16,725 nt of DNA from an uncultured Eubacteriales bacterium (GCA_902496595.1 CABVBV010000031.1:1-16725); one strand, 5' to 3'; positions 6,882-15,800 are shown, numbered from the stretch's first letter. Numbers and translations: made by a program. The notes: generated from the letters alone by a model not told the origin.

Positions 6882-6936
6882 CTTTGGAGCAATATGCAAT
6901 AACTGTCATTTAAACCATTTGAAGGCAAAACCTGTC

Positions 6937-6976
6937 GGCCAGTCACAAAAAAATTTGCGTGACTGGCCTGATTTTT
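6937..6976 (+). terminator. Intrinsic terminator inside the invertible element
   Basis: The arms GGCCAGTCAC (6937-6946) and GTGACTGGCC (6959-6968) form a perfect 10-bp stem, followed by TGATTTTTA. In the present orientation it stops transcripts coming from the recombinase gene before they reach the operon. After inversion its T-run would point the other way. Confidence 0.85.
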
Positions 6977-6981
6977 ATGCT

Positions 6982-7027
6982 TTGTTACCAAAATGAAATT
7001 GCATAATATCATGCAAAGTGCTAGATT
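6982..7027 (+). promoter_or_regulatory. Rightward promoter candidates for the surface operon
   Basis: Two overlapping options read towards the operon. The first is TTGTTA (6982-6987), 16 bases, TAATAT (7004-7009). The second is TTGCAT (6999-7004), 17 bases, TAGATT (7022-7027). Neither is close to consensus, so activation by another factor is possible. They lie downstream of the terminator, which fits the assembled orientation being the ON form, but sequence alone cannot decide it. Confidence 0.4.
6999..7016. repeat. Operator-like dyad within the switch
   Basis: TTGCAT-AATATC-ATGCAA is a six-base dyad with a six-base centre. It overlaps the promoter-like boxes on both strands. The left half recurs inverted as TATGCAAT at 6893-6900. 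It may bind a regulator or an accessory inversion protein. Confidence 0.4.
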
Positions 7028-7032
7028 AATAA
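7003..7032 (-). promoter_or_regulatory. Leftward extended -10 promoter candidate
   Basis: On the minus strand TGATATTAT forms an extended -10 box (hexamer at 7003-7008), with a weak TTATTA -35 (7027-7032) at 18 bases. In the present orientation it would fire towards the 3' end of the recombinase gene. In the flipped orientation it would face the operon, with the hairpin of 6937-6968 in between. Confidence 0.4.
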
Positions 7033-7066
7033 CGATGTATGTAGTCGGTGAACGATTTAAAGCGAC

Positions 7067-7095
7067 GGCCTATGGACAAAATATGAATTTTGTCC
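7067..7095 (-). repeat. Right 29-bp inverted repeat (IR-R) of the invertible element
   Basis: This is the perfect reverse complement of 6853-6881. It carries the same palindromic core (GGACAAAAT at 7074-7082, ATTTTGTCC at 7087-7095) and would form a 9-bp hairpin in the 5' leader of the operon mRNA. The identity stops sharply on both sides of each copy, as expected for a recombination site. Confidence 0.95.
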
Positions 7096-7134
7096 ACGGC
7101 TCATACATATTGGGACAAAGAAAAAGATGAGAAC

Positions 7135-7140
7135 GGGGGA
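7135..7140 (+). promoter_or_regulatory. Ribosome-binding site fixing the start of surface gene 1
   Basis: GGGGGA stands seven bases before the ATG at 7148. The in-frame ATG at 7127 lies upstream of this site and would put seven charged or polar residues before the signal peptide, so it is disfavoured. Confidence 0.65.
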
Positions 7141-7147
7141 AAATGAA

Positions 7148-10100
7148 ATGTATAAGTCATTGGGGAGGACGATGGCCGCAGTCTTTGCGGCTGCGCTCCT
7201 TCTGATCTGCGTGCCTGCGGCGACACAGGCCCTGGCTGTGAGCGAGGCGGAAAACGTGCCCACGGTCATTGATGGAGTCGACTGCATGGTGGACTACCAT
7301 GCGGACGGCACGGCGCTCATCTGGAAGATCAGCGACCCGGCTGCGCCCACGGAGCTGACGATACCGGCAACGCTCAGCTACGACGGATACGACTACACCG
7401 TGACGGAGCTGTCGTGGAGCGCATTCTCGGACAAGGCTCCGAACATAACGGCCCTGACTTTGCCGGACACGCTGACGGAGCTGAACAGCCTCTCTTTCGG
7501 CGTGTTTCCCAGTTTGACGGAGCTGGTCATACCGGGCTCGGTCAAGACCTTCACGGCCTCGTTCCAGAACATGAAGAACCTCGAGAGGATAACCTTCTCC
7601 GAGGGCGTTGAAGAGATAGCCGCGAACAGCATGGTAAACGGCTGCTCCAAACTCAAGGAGATAGTCCTGCCGGAGAGCCTGAAGAAGATATCCCAGCCCG
7701 CGGCTTTCAGCGGCGCGAGCGCGCTGGAGACGATAAACCTGCCCGAAGGCGTGGAGATAACGCAGGGCAGCACGTTCAGAAACTGCACCTCGCTCAAGAG
7801 CGTCACCCTGCCCGCGAGCGTGACGAAGCTCACGTCCAGTATGTTCTCCGGCTGCACCGCGCTCGAGAGCGTGACGGCCCTGGGCGCGATAACCGAGGTC
7901 GGCGACAGCGCCTTCGACGGCTGCACAAAACTCAAAACGGTCGCGGGCCTGGAGAGCGTCACGAAGGTCGGCTCCTACGCTTTCAGGAACTGCGAAAGCC
8001 TGGGCGGAAGCCCCAAGCTCTCCGAGCTGACGGAGGTCGGGAGCTACGCCTTTTCCGGCTGCAAAAACTTCGCCGCAGACCTGAGCGGGGCGCAGTTTGC
8101 CGGAGTCGGAATGAACGCCTTCTACGACTGCAACAACATCACGGGCAGCCCCGACTTTTCGCGGCTCACCACGATAGGGAAGAACGCTTTTTACGGCTGC
8201 TACCATCTGGGCGGCAGCCTCGACTTGAGCGGGCTCACAAGCGTGCCGGATTACGCCTTCATCTACTACGGTTTTTTCAGCTCCGAGCCCGTGGGCCTGA
8301 GCCTCGGCAGCGGCATTGAGAGCATAGGCGCCGGGGCGTTCATGTATATGACCTTCGACAGCAGCGACCTCACCATACCCGGCAGCGTGGAGAGCATAGG
8401 CCAATGGGCCTTCGACGAGACCAACCTGACGGACGTCACGATAGACGCCTCGCCGGACGACGTCGTCGTGGCCGACGGCGCCTTCCCGGCCGGGGTCGCG
8501 CCCGTATACACCCTGGAGGCCGTCACCGGCGACGACACCTTTGACGGCAGCGGCGAGACTATACACGAGGCGGCTGCAAAGGGCGGCGCGATCGCTCTCA
8601 CAAAGGACGTCGTGCTCAGCGAGACGCTCGTCATAGAGAAGGATGTCACCTTGAGCGGGAATTTCACCATAACCGCCGACAAGGACAAGGGGCTCGAGTG
8701 CCTCATCCTGGTGGAGCCCGATGCGGCGCTCACGCTCAAGGGCGTCACGCTCAACGGGAGATATGTGGACGTGCAGAACGGCGGCGGCGTCGTCATCTGC
8801 AAGGGCGAGCTCAATATTGAGAGCGGCGTGACGATAAGCAAGGCCATAATCACCGCTGCAAACAGCGGCACTGTCCGCGTCACGGGCGAGCTGAACATGA
8901 CCGGCGGCGGCATCTGCGACAACGTCGTTTCCGGGAGAGCCTACTCCTGCCCCGGCGTGCTGGTCGCTGAGGGCGGCGCGTTCAATATGTCCGGGGGCGA
9001 GATAAGCGGCAACTCGGGTTACAGGGGCAGCGCCGTCCTCGTTTACAGCTCTGCCGAGGACGGCCCGGCCTCCTTCACGATGAGCGGAGGCGAGATAAGC
9101 GGCAACACGAGCTCGGGCGGCTCCGGCGACAACACCCGTGCCTCCGGCGCGGTGCACGTCGAGGGCTATGCCTCGTTCACGCTCAAAGAGGGCGGCGTCA
9201 TCAGCAATAACATGGTCTCGGGCGGCGTGGGCGGCGGCGTCTGCGTGGTCGACCCGGGCATCCAAAGCGTCAGCCCGAATGCCTGCGGCACCGCCTTCAC
9301 GATGGAGGGCGGCGCGATAAGAGGCAACAGCGCCCAGACGGGCGGCGGCATCTACTCCTACTCGAACGATGTCAGCCTCGAGGCGGGCGAGATAAGCGAC
9401 AACACCGCCTACGTTCTCGGCGGCGGCGTGTACAGCGAGGGCAACACCTCGTATTACAGCACGCTGCACATGAAAAACGTCCTCATAACGGATAACAGCG
9501 CCGAGCAGGGCGGCGGCCTCTGGTTCTGCGCCACGGGCGAGACCACCGTATACCCCGCGCAGGGCGCGGCCGTCTTCGGCAACAGCGCCGGGGACGCGGG
9601 CGACGACTTCGCCTTCACCCGGAGCGAGGGCGGCCACAGCGCCACGCTAGCGGGCAATGTGCCAGGAGGCGGCAGCGTCTTCTGGTACAAGGACGGCGGT
9701 ATCTACCTGCCCAGCGGCGGCGGTTTCTTCTATCCGAGCGTGGACGAGAGCGTGCCCAGGTTCGGCGAGGAGGGCGCGGACAAGACGCCCGTGGCGGTGA
9801 CGAATGACGCGGGCGGCCTTGCGCTCAAGGCCGTCGTCTCCGACGAGACCAAGGCCGCAGCAGAGGCGCTCCCGCTCGTCATAAGGGGCAACAGTGCGCA
9901 ATACGGCGGCGGCGTCGGCTCCAACGGCGGCGTCGTCATCGGAGTCGAGAACGAGGAAACCGGGACGCTTCATGTAGAAAAGGCCTGGGAGGGAGATGCG
10001 GAGAGCTTCAGGCCCGGGGAAGTCGAGGTAGTGCTGAAGTACGACGGGGCGGTCGCCGACAGGGTGAAGCTCACGAGCCTTGGAGGCTGGGAGCACAGCT

Positions 10101-11890
10101 TCACCGGGCTCACGGGAGATATGGATAAATACACGGTGGCCGAGACCGCGGTCACGAACTACACCTCCGCTGTCAGCGGCAGCGCCGCCGAGGGCTTCAC
10201 CATCACGAACAGCTTTGAACCCGGGGCCCTCACCATCACGCCGGCGGATATCACCGTCTATATGGGCGGCAGCGCGGGCTATGAGGGCGTCACGGACGAC
10301 GGAGGTCAGATAGTCGGCAGCAGCAGCCTGCCCATGCCGGGCTTCACCTTCGACGGGCTGCCCGAGGGCGCCGACCCGACAAAGCTGACCCTCATCGGAG
10401 AAGACGGCTCGAGCTGGACGGTGGAGCCCTACCCCGGCCTGCCCGAAGACGCAAAGCGCCCGCTCTATACCTTCAATGCCGTGGGCGGGAGCCACGAGGT
10501 GCGCATACAGTTCATAAACGACGATGAAGAGGTCGTGACCTTCGACGATTTCGAGGTCGGGTCGGTCGTGAACCAGACCCTCAAAATGACCCTCTACCCG
10601 GAGAGCATCAGCGGCGTGACGGCCTGGTACGGCGATGCCATATTCAGCATAGTCCCCGGAGAGGGAACGCTCACCGTGAGGGGCACGACGGAGAACGTGG
10701 AATACGGCTACGTGAACCGCGAACCCGAAGCGGGCAGCCCGGGCGTCACGGCGGCGGCCGATACGCAATTCACGATAAACGGCAGCGAGGTCGTCTCGAG
10801 CGACAGCGTGGCCCTGCTCTTCGACGACATCATCGAGTCCGGCCCCGGAGCCGTGACCAACAAAGCCCAGCTGCGCGAGGCGGCGCTCAACGTGCTCGGC
10901 AGCGGGAACTGGAGCTTTGAATACAAGTACCTCGACCTGGTGGAGAGGGACAACGGAGACGCCTGGGTCGAGGCGGACGGGCCGGTCACGGTCTACTGGC
11001 CGAGGCCGGAGGAGGCCCCGGATGACGCGCAGTTCGCCCTGCTGCACTTCGAGGGCCTGCACCGCAGCGAGGACGACGGCGGCTACGAGCTCGTCGCCGT
11101 GCCGTTGAGCGAGAGCGAGGACGGGGAACACCTGTGCTTCACCATAGCCCCCGGAGGCTTCTCTCCCTTCGTGCTGGCCTGGGCTTCTCCCGAGCCGGTC
11201 TATGTGCCGCCACTGCTCAACACCTACGACCACTACGGCTACATGGTCGGCTACGAGGACGGGACTGTTAGGCCGAACGCCTCCATCACGAGGGCCGAGA
11301 CGGCGACCATCTTCTTCCGGCTGCTCACCGACGAGGCGCGGGCGCAGTATTGGACGGAGGCGAACGATTACGCGGACGTGAACGCCGGAGACTGGTACAA
11401 CAACGCGGTGTCGACGCTGAGCAACATGGGCATCCTGGGCGGCTATGAGGACGGGACGTTCAGGCCGAACGCGACGATCACGAGGGCCGAGTTTGCAAAG
11501 ATAGCCGTGTGCTTCTTCGAGTACGGGGATATGGCGGCAGAGAACATTTTCACTGACGTGGCCCCCGGCAGCTGGTACGCGAGCTGCGTGGCCGCAGCTG
11601 CGAAGATAGGGCTCATCGAGGGCTACGAGGACGGCACATTCAGACCCGACGCCGGCATCACGAGGGCGGAGGCCTGCGCGATAGTGAACCGCACGCTGAG
11701 CCGTGTACCGGAGAAAGACCACCTGCTGCCGGAGTCGGAGATGAACGTCTGGCCTGACAACACGCCGGAGGCCTGGTACTACGCGGATATACAGGAGGCG
11801 ACGAACAGCCACGAATACAAGCGGCTCGGAAACATAGAGCAGTGGCTCAAAAAGCTCCCCGAGAAAAACTGGGACGAGCTGGAATACTGA
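7148..11890 (+). CDS. SLH-anchored surface protein with BspA-like leucine-rich repeats, beta-helix and Cna-B-like domains
   Basis: This is a 1580-residue secreted cell-wall protein, a probable adhesin or S-layer-associated factor. The signal peptide starts MYKSLGRTMAAVFAAALL and probably ends at TQALA (residue 30). About residues 75-445 are BspA-type leucine-rich repeats (L..I.LP..L..I......C..L pattern, with recurring SGCTAL or NCTSL). About 453-928 are beta-helix repeats of the GGEISGN type. About 937-1025 resemble a Cna-B domain (GTLHVEKAWEGD to AAEGFTITNSF). About 1027-1335 are a module shared with the gene-3 protein. Three SLH domains (about 1357-1525), each with YEDGT-RP---ITRAE, bind secondary cell-wall polymers in known proteins. 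A conserved tail ends WDELEY. It is the first gene after the switch. No catalytic domain or LPXTG motif is visible, and the binding target is unknown. Confidence 0.9.
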   Translation: MYKSLGRTMAAVFAAALLLICVPAATQALAVSEAENVPTVIDGVDCMVDYHADGTALIWKISDPAAPTELTIPATLSYDGYDYTVTELSWSAFSDKAPNITALTLPDTLTELNSLSFGVFPSLTELVIPGSVKTFTASFQNMKNLERITFSEGVEEIAANSMVNGCSKLKEIVLPESLKKISQPAAFSGASALETINLPEGVEITQGSTFRNCTSLKSVTLPASVTKLTSSMFSGCTALESVTALGAITEVGDSAFDGCTKLKTVAGLESVTKVGSYAFRNCESLGGSPKLSELTEVGSYAFSGCKNFAADLSGAQFAGVGMNAFYDCNNITGSPDFSRLTTIGKNAFYGCYHLGGSLDLSGLTSVPDYAFIYYGFFSSEPVGLSLGSGIESIGAGAFMYMTFDSSDLTIPGSVESIGQWAFDETNLTDVTIDASPDDVVVADGAFPAGVAPVYTLEAVTGDDTFDGSGETIHEAAAKGGAIALTKDVVLSETLVIEKDVTLSGNFTITADKDKGLECLILVEPDAALTLKGVTLNGRYVDVQNGGGVVICKGELNIESGVTISKAIITAANSGTVRVTGELNMTGGGICDNVVSGRAYSCPGVLVAEGGAFNMSGGEISGNSGYRGSAVLVYSSAEDGPASFTMSGGEISGNTSSGGSGDNTRASGAVHVEGYASFTLKEGGVISNNMVSGGVGGGVCVVDPGIQSVSPNACGTAFTMEGGAIRGNSAQTGGGIYSYSNDVSLEAGEISDNTAYVLGGGVYSEGNTSYYSTLHMKNVLITDNSAEQGGGLWFCATGETTVYPAQGAAVFGNSAGDAGDDFAFTRSEGGHSATLAGNVPGGGSVFWYKDGGIYLPSGGGFFYPSVDESVPRFGEEGADKTPVAVTNDAGGLALKAVVSDETKAAAEALPLVIRGNSAQYGGGVGSNGGVVIGVENEETGTLHVEKAWEGDAESFRPGEVEVVLKYDGAVADRVKLTSLGGWEHSFTGLTGDMDKYTVAETAVTNYTSAVSGSAAEGFTITNSFEPGALTITPADITVYMGGSAGYEGVTDDGGQIVGSSSLPMPGFTFDGLPEGADPTKLTLIGEDGSSWTVEPYPGLPEDAKRPLYTFNAVGGSHEVRIQFINDDEEVVTFDDFEVGSVVNQTLKMTLYPESISGVTAWYGDAIFSIVPGEGTLTVRGTTENVEYGYVNREPEAGSPGVTAAADTQFTINGSEVVSSDSVALLFDDIIESGPGAVTNKAQLREAALNVLGSGNWSFEYKYLDLVERDNGDAWVEADGPVTVYWPRPEEAPDDAQFALLHFEGLHRSEDDGGYELVAVPLSESEDGEHLCFTIAPGGFSPFVLAWASPEPVYVPPLLNTYDHYGYMVGYEDGTVRPNASITRAETATIFFRLLTDEARAQYWTEANDYADVNAGDWYNNAVSTLSNMGILGGYEDGTFRPNATITRAEFAKIAVCFFEYGDMAAENIFTDVAPGSWYASCVAAAAKIGLIEGYEDGTFRPDAGITRAEACAIVNRTLSRVPEKDHLLPESEMNVWPDNTPEAWYYADIQEATNSHEYKRLGNIEQWLKKLPEKNWDELEY
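11165..11890 (+). repeat. Direct repeat, copy 1 (SLH-coding 3' end of gene 1)
   Basis: This segment aligns without any gap to 15854-16579 (constant offset of 4689 bases). The first 212 bases (11165-11376) are identical in the two copies. After that mostly isolated substitutions appear. Such identity at synonymous sites indicates recent duplication or gene conversion. Confidence 0.93.
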
Positions 11891-11916
11891 TCCGGTGCGG
11901 AAACGAGGCTGCCGAG

Positions 11917-12798
11917 GTGGAGGGAAAGACACATGGGAGCTTGCAGGAACGGTTCCCGGAGCTGCTGAAGGAATGGGACTGGGAGAAGAACCGGCCTTTG
12001 AAGCCGTTCGAGATACTGCCGGGAAGCCACAAGAGAGTTTGGTGGAAGTGCGCTGCGGGGCACAGTTGGCAGGCCGTGGTGAAGTCGCGGACGTCGGGCA
12101 GCGGATGCCCGTTCTGCGCGAACCGGAAGGTGTCGGTAGGGGAAAACGACCTTGGGACGACGTATCCGGAGTTGGCAGAGCAGTGGTCGGAGACCCGGAA
12201 CGGGGATTTGCGGCCCTGCGATGTGGTGGCGGGCTCGCACAAAAGGGTATGGTGGCGCTGCGCCAAAGGCCACGAGTGGCAGGCGGAAGTGTGTTACAGG
12301 GCGCTATCCGGAACAGGCTGTCCCGTGTGCAGCGGAAAGGTGGTGAAGGCCGGGGAGAACGACCTGGCCTCAGCCTATCCGCAGCTCGCCGCCGAGTGGT
12401 GTGCCGGGAGAAACGGGGATCTCCGACCTGACGCCGTGACCCCGTCGAGCAACCGGAGGGTCTGGTGGCGCTGTGAAAAGGGTCATGAGTGGAATGCGGT
12501 AATAGCGGCGAGGGTACGGATGCACACCGGCTGTCCCTACTGTGCCGGCAGGAAGGTGTTGAAGGGCTTCAACGACCTGGCCACCAGATATCCGAACCTG
12601 GCGGCGCAGTGGGAAGAGGGCCTGAACGGCGCATTGAAGCCCGACGGGCTCACCGCAGGCAGCTCAAAACGGGTCTGGTGGCGCTGCGAGGAGGGGCACG
12701 TTTGGAAGGCGGCCGTCTACTCGAGAACAGGAGATAAGAAATGCGGCTGTCCCGTCTGCGCGGGAATGGCTAAAAATGTGGTCGAGTTCAAGATATGA
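11917..12798 (+). CDS. Cytoplasmic protein of four zinc-ribbon (DUF4379-type) repeats
   Basis: Function is unknown. The product (293 residues from GTG 11917) is four tandem copies of a 60-70-residue unit: a YP.L...W....N..L.P segment, then RVWW-C--GH-W-A----R and GCP-C. Cys and His of CxxGH plus the two Cys of CPxC form a plausible zinc site in every copy. This matches the probable zinc-ribbon family Pfam DUF4379. No signal peptide or membrane segment is present, so it should stay in the cytoplasm although both flanking genes encode secreted proteins. The start is uncertain: GTG 11917 has GAGG eight bases upstream (11905-11908); GTG 11842, inside gene 1, gives 318 residues; TTG 11941 is also possible. 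The stop lies 16 bases before gene 3, which suggests coupling. Nucleic-acid binding is a guess. Confidence 0.8.
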   Translation: MEGKTHGSLQERFPELLKEWDWEKNRPLKPFEILPGSHKRVWWKCAAGHSWQAVVKSRTSGSGCPFCANRKVSVGENDLGTTYPELAEQWSETRNGDLRPCDVVAGSHKRVWWRCAKGHEWQAEVCYRALSGTGCPVCSGKVVKAGENDLASAYPQLAAEWCAGRNGDLRPDAVTPSSNRRVWWRCEKGHEWNAVIAARVRMHTGCPYCAGRKVLKGFNDLATRYPNLAAQWEEGLNGALKPDGLTAGSSKRVWWRCEEGHVWKAAVYSRTGDKKCGCPVCAGMAKNVVEFKI

Positions 12799-12814
12799 GA
12801 AGGGGGACAAGAAG

Positions 12815-15800
12815 ATGAGGGGGAGAAAGGTAAAACTGCTGAGCATTGCGCTGACCGTGCTGCTGCTGTCGGCCATGCTCGCCGCAAACGCTCTTGCGTC
12901 CGACTCGCCTGTGACGACCTGGGCCGGGCTGCAGGAGGCCGTCGAGGGCGGGAAGACGACGATAACCATCGGAGATATCACAAAAGAAAAAAACGATGCG
13001 GCCATCACGATCCCGGCGGGCGTTCACATCACTCTGACCACGGTGGACGGCGGCGCGACGATAACGAGATACAAGGACTCGGCTAAACAGGACTTTGTGG
13101 TATCGGAGGGCGCGTCGCTCACCTTGCAGGGCACCATCAACGTGACCACGGAAGAAGCCAAGCAGCTGAAATCCAATTTTATTGAAGTAGAGAGCGGCGG
13201 CAGCCTCAGCCTGACGGGTGCGCTGAGGGTGACGGGCGGCGTCACGGCCACGGCCAGCCTCATACAGTGCGCGGGCACGCTGAGCATGACAGACGGGGCC
13301 GAGGTCTCCGGCTTCACGGCCAAAACAACCAGCGACTCGAACAAGGTCGCCGCGATAACGCTCAGCGGCGAGGGCTCTGTCTTCACGATGGACGGCGGCG
13401 TAATAAAGGACAACACCAATCCCGGCGGCGCAAACAGCGTCGCCGGAGCAAGCGTCCAGATACTGGAGGGCGCGTCCTTCACGATGACCGGCGGCGAGAT
13501 ATCCGGAAACAACTTTGACGACGCAGCGTCACCAAATCCCAGAGTCCAGGGCGGCGGCGTATATGTCAACGAAGGCACTATGACCATGAACGGCGGCAAG
13601 ATCTCCGGAAATATGGCGTACACCGGCGGCGGCGTGTATCTCACCGGCAAGAGCGCTTTCACTATGACCGGCGGTGAGATATCTGAGAACATCCTGGCGG
13701 TTATATCGAAATCCGGGTCGGGCGGCGGCGGCGTATATGTCGGCAGCGGCTGCACCTTCAACATGAACTCAGCAGACGAAACCGCTCCTGCGGCTATCAG
13801 GGACAACTACGGATATGACTACGGCGGTTATGAACAGTATCAGGGCGCGGGCGTGTATGTGACCGGTTCAAGCAGCCGGTTCACTATGGACGGGGCAGTG
13901 ATCAGCGGAAACCGCGCAACGATCAATAATGTTCAGTGCGGCGGCGGTATTTATTCAAATAGTGCCGCAGTATCCATCAGCAACAGCCGAATTGAAAACA
14001 ACTCGGCATTTCTAAATGGCACCCCAAATCCTAACGAGAGCTGCGGCGGCGGAATCTGTATATATGGCGGCAGCCTGACGATCGGGCATACGCTCATATC
14101 CGGCAACATCGCAAAAGCGGGCGGAGGCATCAGCATTTCCGGGAATCCCACTAAGGTGGAAATAACAGATTGCGAAATAACAAATAACGGGGCTTTTGGC
14201 GAGCCCTCATATTGTCAGAATTGGGGCGGCGGCATCTTCCACAACAGCAATAAAACCATGACGGTAAAAAATACCCTGTTTTCCGGAAACAGCGCCCCGA
14301 CGGCGGGCGGCGCTTTCTGCTCACTGGGCAGTGACGAGATCCTGCTGAGCGGGTGTACATTTACCGAAAACACGTCGGGTCTGGGCGCGGCGGTCTTCTC
14401 CCAGGCTGCCGCTGTTATCGAGGACTGCGAAATAAGCGAAAACCACGCAGACGACGGATATGCCGGAGGCGTTTATCAGTCCGGCAATACTTTGACGCTT
14501 ACAAATACGGACATTGTCAGCAACACCGCCTATGAGGCTGGCGGTTTGCTCAACGACGGCGGCACGGTCACGATGACCGGCGGCACTATCTCCGGCAACA
14601 CGGCTCTGCTGGCAGGCGGCGTGGAAAACGGCGGCACCTTCAACATGACCGGAGGCAGGCTCTACTACAACACAGCCGAGACCGGCGGCAACGACTTCTA
14701 TCATTATAGCGGCACCTTCACCCTGCTTGAGCCCAAGGCCTTTAATGTGCCGGGAGTCGAGCTCTGGTACGAGGACGCGCCGGGCGCTCGCTACACGCCG
14801 GGCTGCGGCAATGCGTCCTATGAATCGTTCACCGGCGAGACCACAGAGCACTACCTCACCGTCGATCCGCCTACCATCACCATCACCCCGGCGAGCATCA
14901 CCATTTACATGGGCGGAACGGGCTACGCCGGGGCGGTCGACGGCAGCGGCGGCATCATCGGCACCGGCAGCGGCTTCCCGGAGCCGGGTTTCCTGCTGAC
15001 GCTGCCCGACAGCGTGAAAGACGTGAGCCTGCTTAAGCTCGTCTACACGGACGGAGAAACCGAATACCAGTGGAAGTTCGAGAAGTACGGCGAGGGCGCG
15101 AATAACCTCTACCGCATCGTGCCGGACAGCGGCACGCAGCAGCGGAGCGTGCGTATGCAGTTCACGACGGAGGACGGAACCGTCGTCTCGGACGACGGCT
15201 TCGAGTTTGACGAATACCTCAACCAGACCCTCACGATGAAGGTCTACGGCGAGGGCATAGACGAGGGCAAGGTGAGCTTCCTCTACGACGGCAAGACGAC
15301 ATACGCGATAGCCGTGGGCGAGGACGCCACGCTCACCGTCAGGGGCACCACCGAAAACGCGGTATACAGCCCCGTCAACGCCGCCGAGCCCGAGGAAGGC
15401 GTTCCGCGCCTCGAGGCCGAAGGGGGCACCGTGTATTACATCAACGGCGGTAAGGTACAGGTGGCGGACGCCGACGGCGTGGCTCTGCTCTTTGACGACA
15501 TCATCGAGACCGACGGGGAGGATACCAACAAGGGGCTTCTCCGCGACAGGGCCCTGATTGAGCTGGGCGAGGGAGAATGGGACTTCGAGTACAAGTACCT
15601 CGACCTGGTTGACACCGCGAACGGCAACGCCTGGGTAAAGGCGAGCGAAGACGTCACCATCTACTGGCCGAAGCCGGAGAATGCGCCCGCGGACGCGGAG
15701 TTCACCCTGCTGCACTTCGAGGGCCTCGACAGGGAAATGGGCACGGACAATATCGGCTCCAATATCGCAGAATGCGAGGTGCAGCGGCCCGACGTCACGC

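Larger units (their letters stand above)
6853..7095. promoter_or_regulatory. Predicted invertible promoter element (phase-variation switch)
   Basis: Two perfect 29-bp inverted repeats enclose 185 bases (6882-7066) that are far more AT-rich than the genes around them. The interior holds, from left to right, a TATGCAAT motif, an intrinsic terminator pointing right (6937-6976), and a 6982-7032 stretch with promoter-like boxes on both strands overlapping a TTGCAT/ATGCAA dyad. A recombinase gene abuts on the left and a surface-protein operon starts 53 bases to the right. This is the standard layout of tyrosine-recombinase phase-variation switches. Inversion would move promoter and terminator relative to the operon. 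The structure is seen directly; the flipping is inferred. Confidence 0.85.

Noticed and set aside
8990..9400. Recurring GGCGAGATAAGCGGCAAC-like DNA as a possible CRISPR or transposon repeat
   Set aside because: The copies are degenerate, irregularly spaced and in frame; they encode the GGEISGN unit of a beta-helix protein.
11842..11916. GTG at 11842 as the definite start of the zinc-ribbon gene
   Set aside because: It would overlap gene 1 by 49 bases and add residues encoded by the conserved gene-1 tail in another frame. GTG 11917 has a better-placed ribosome site, though this is not certain.
7157..11932. Long minus-strand open frames (826 and 761 codons) opposite surface gene 1
   Set aside because: They mirror the codon pattern of a GC-rich gene, lack ribosome sites and signal or domain features, and are rich in low-complexity A/V/R/G text. 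The plus strand has clear domains throughout.
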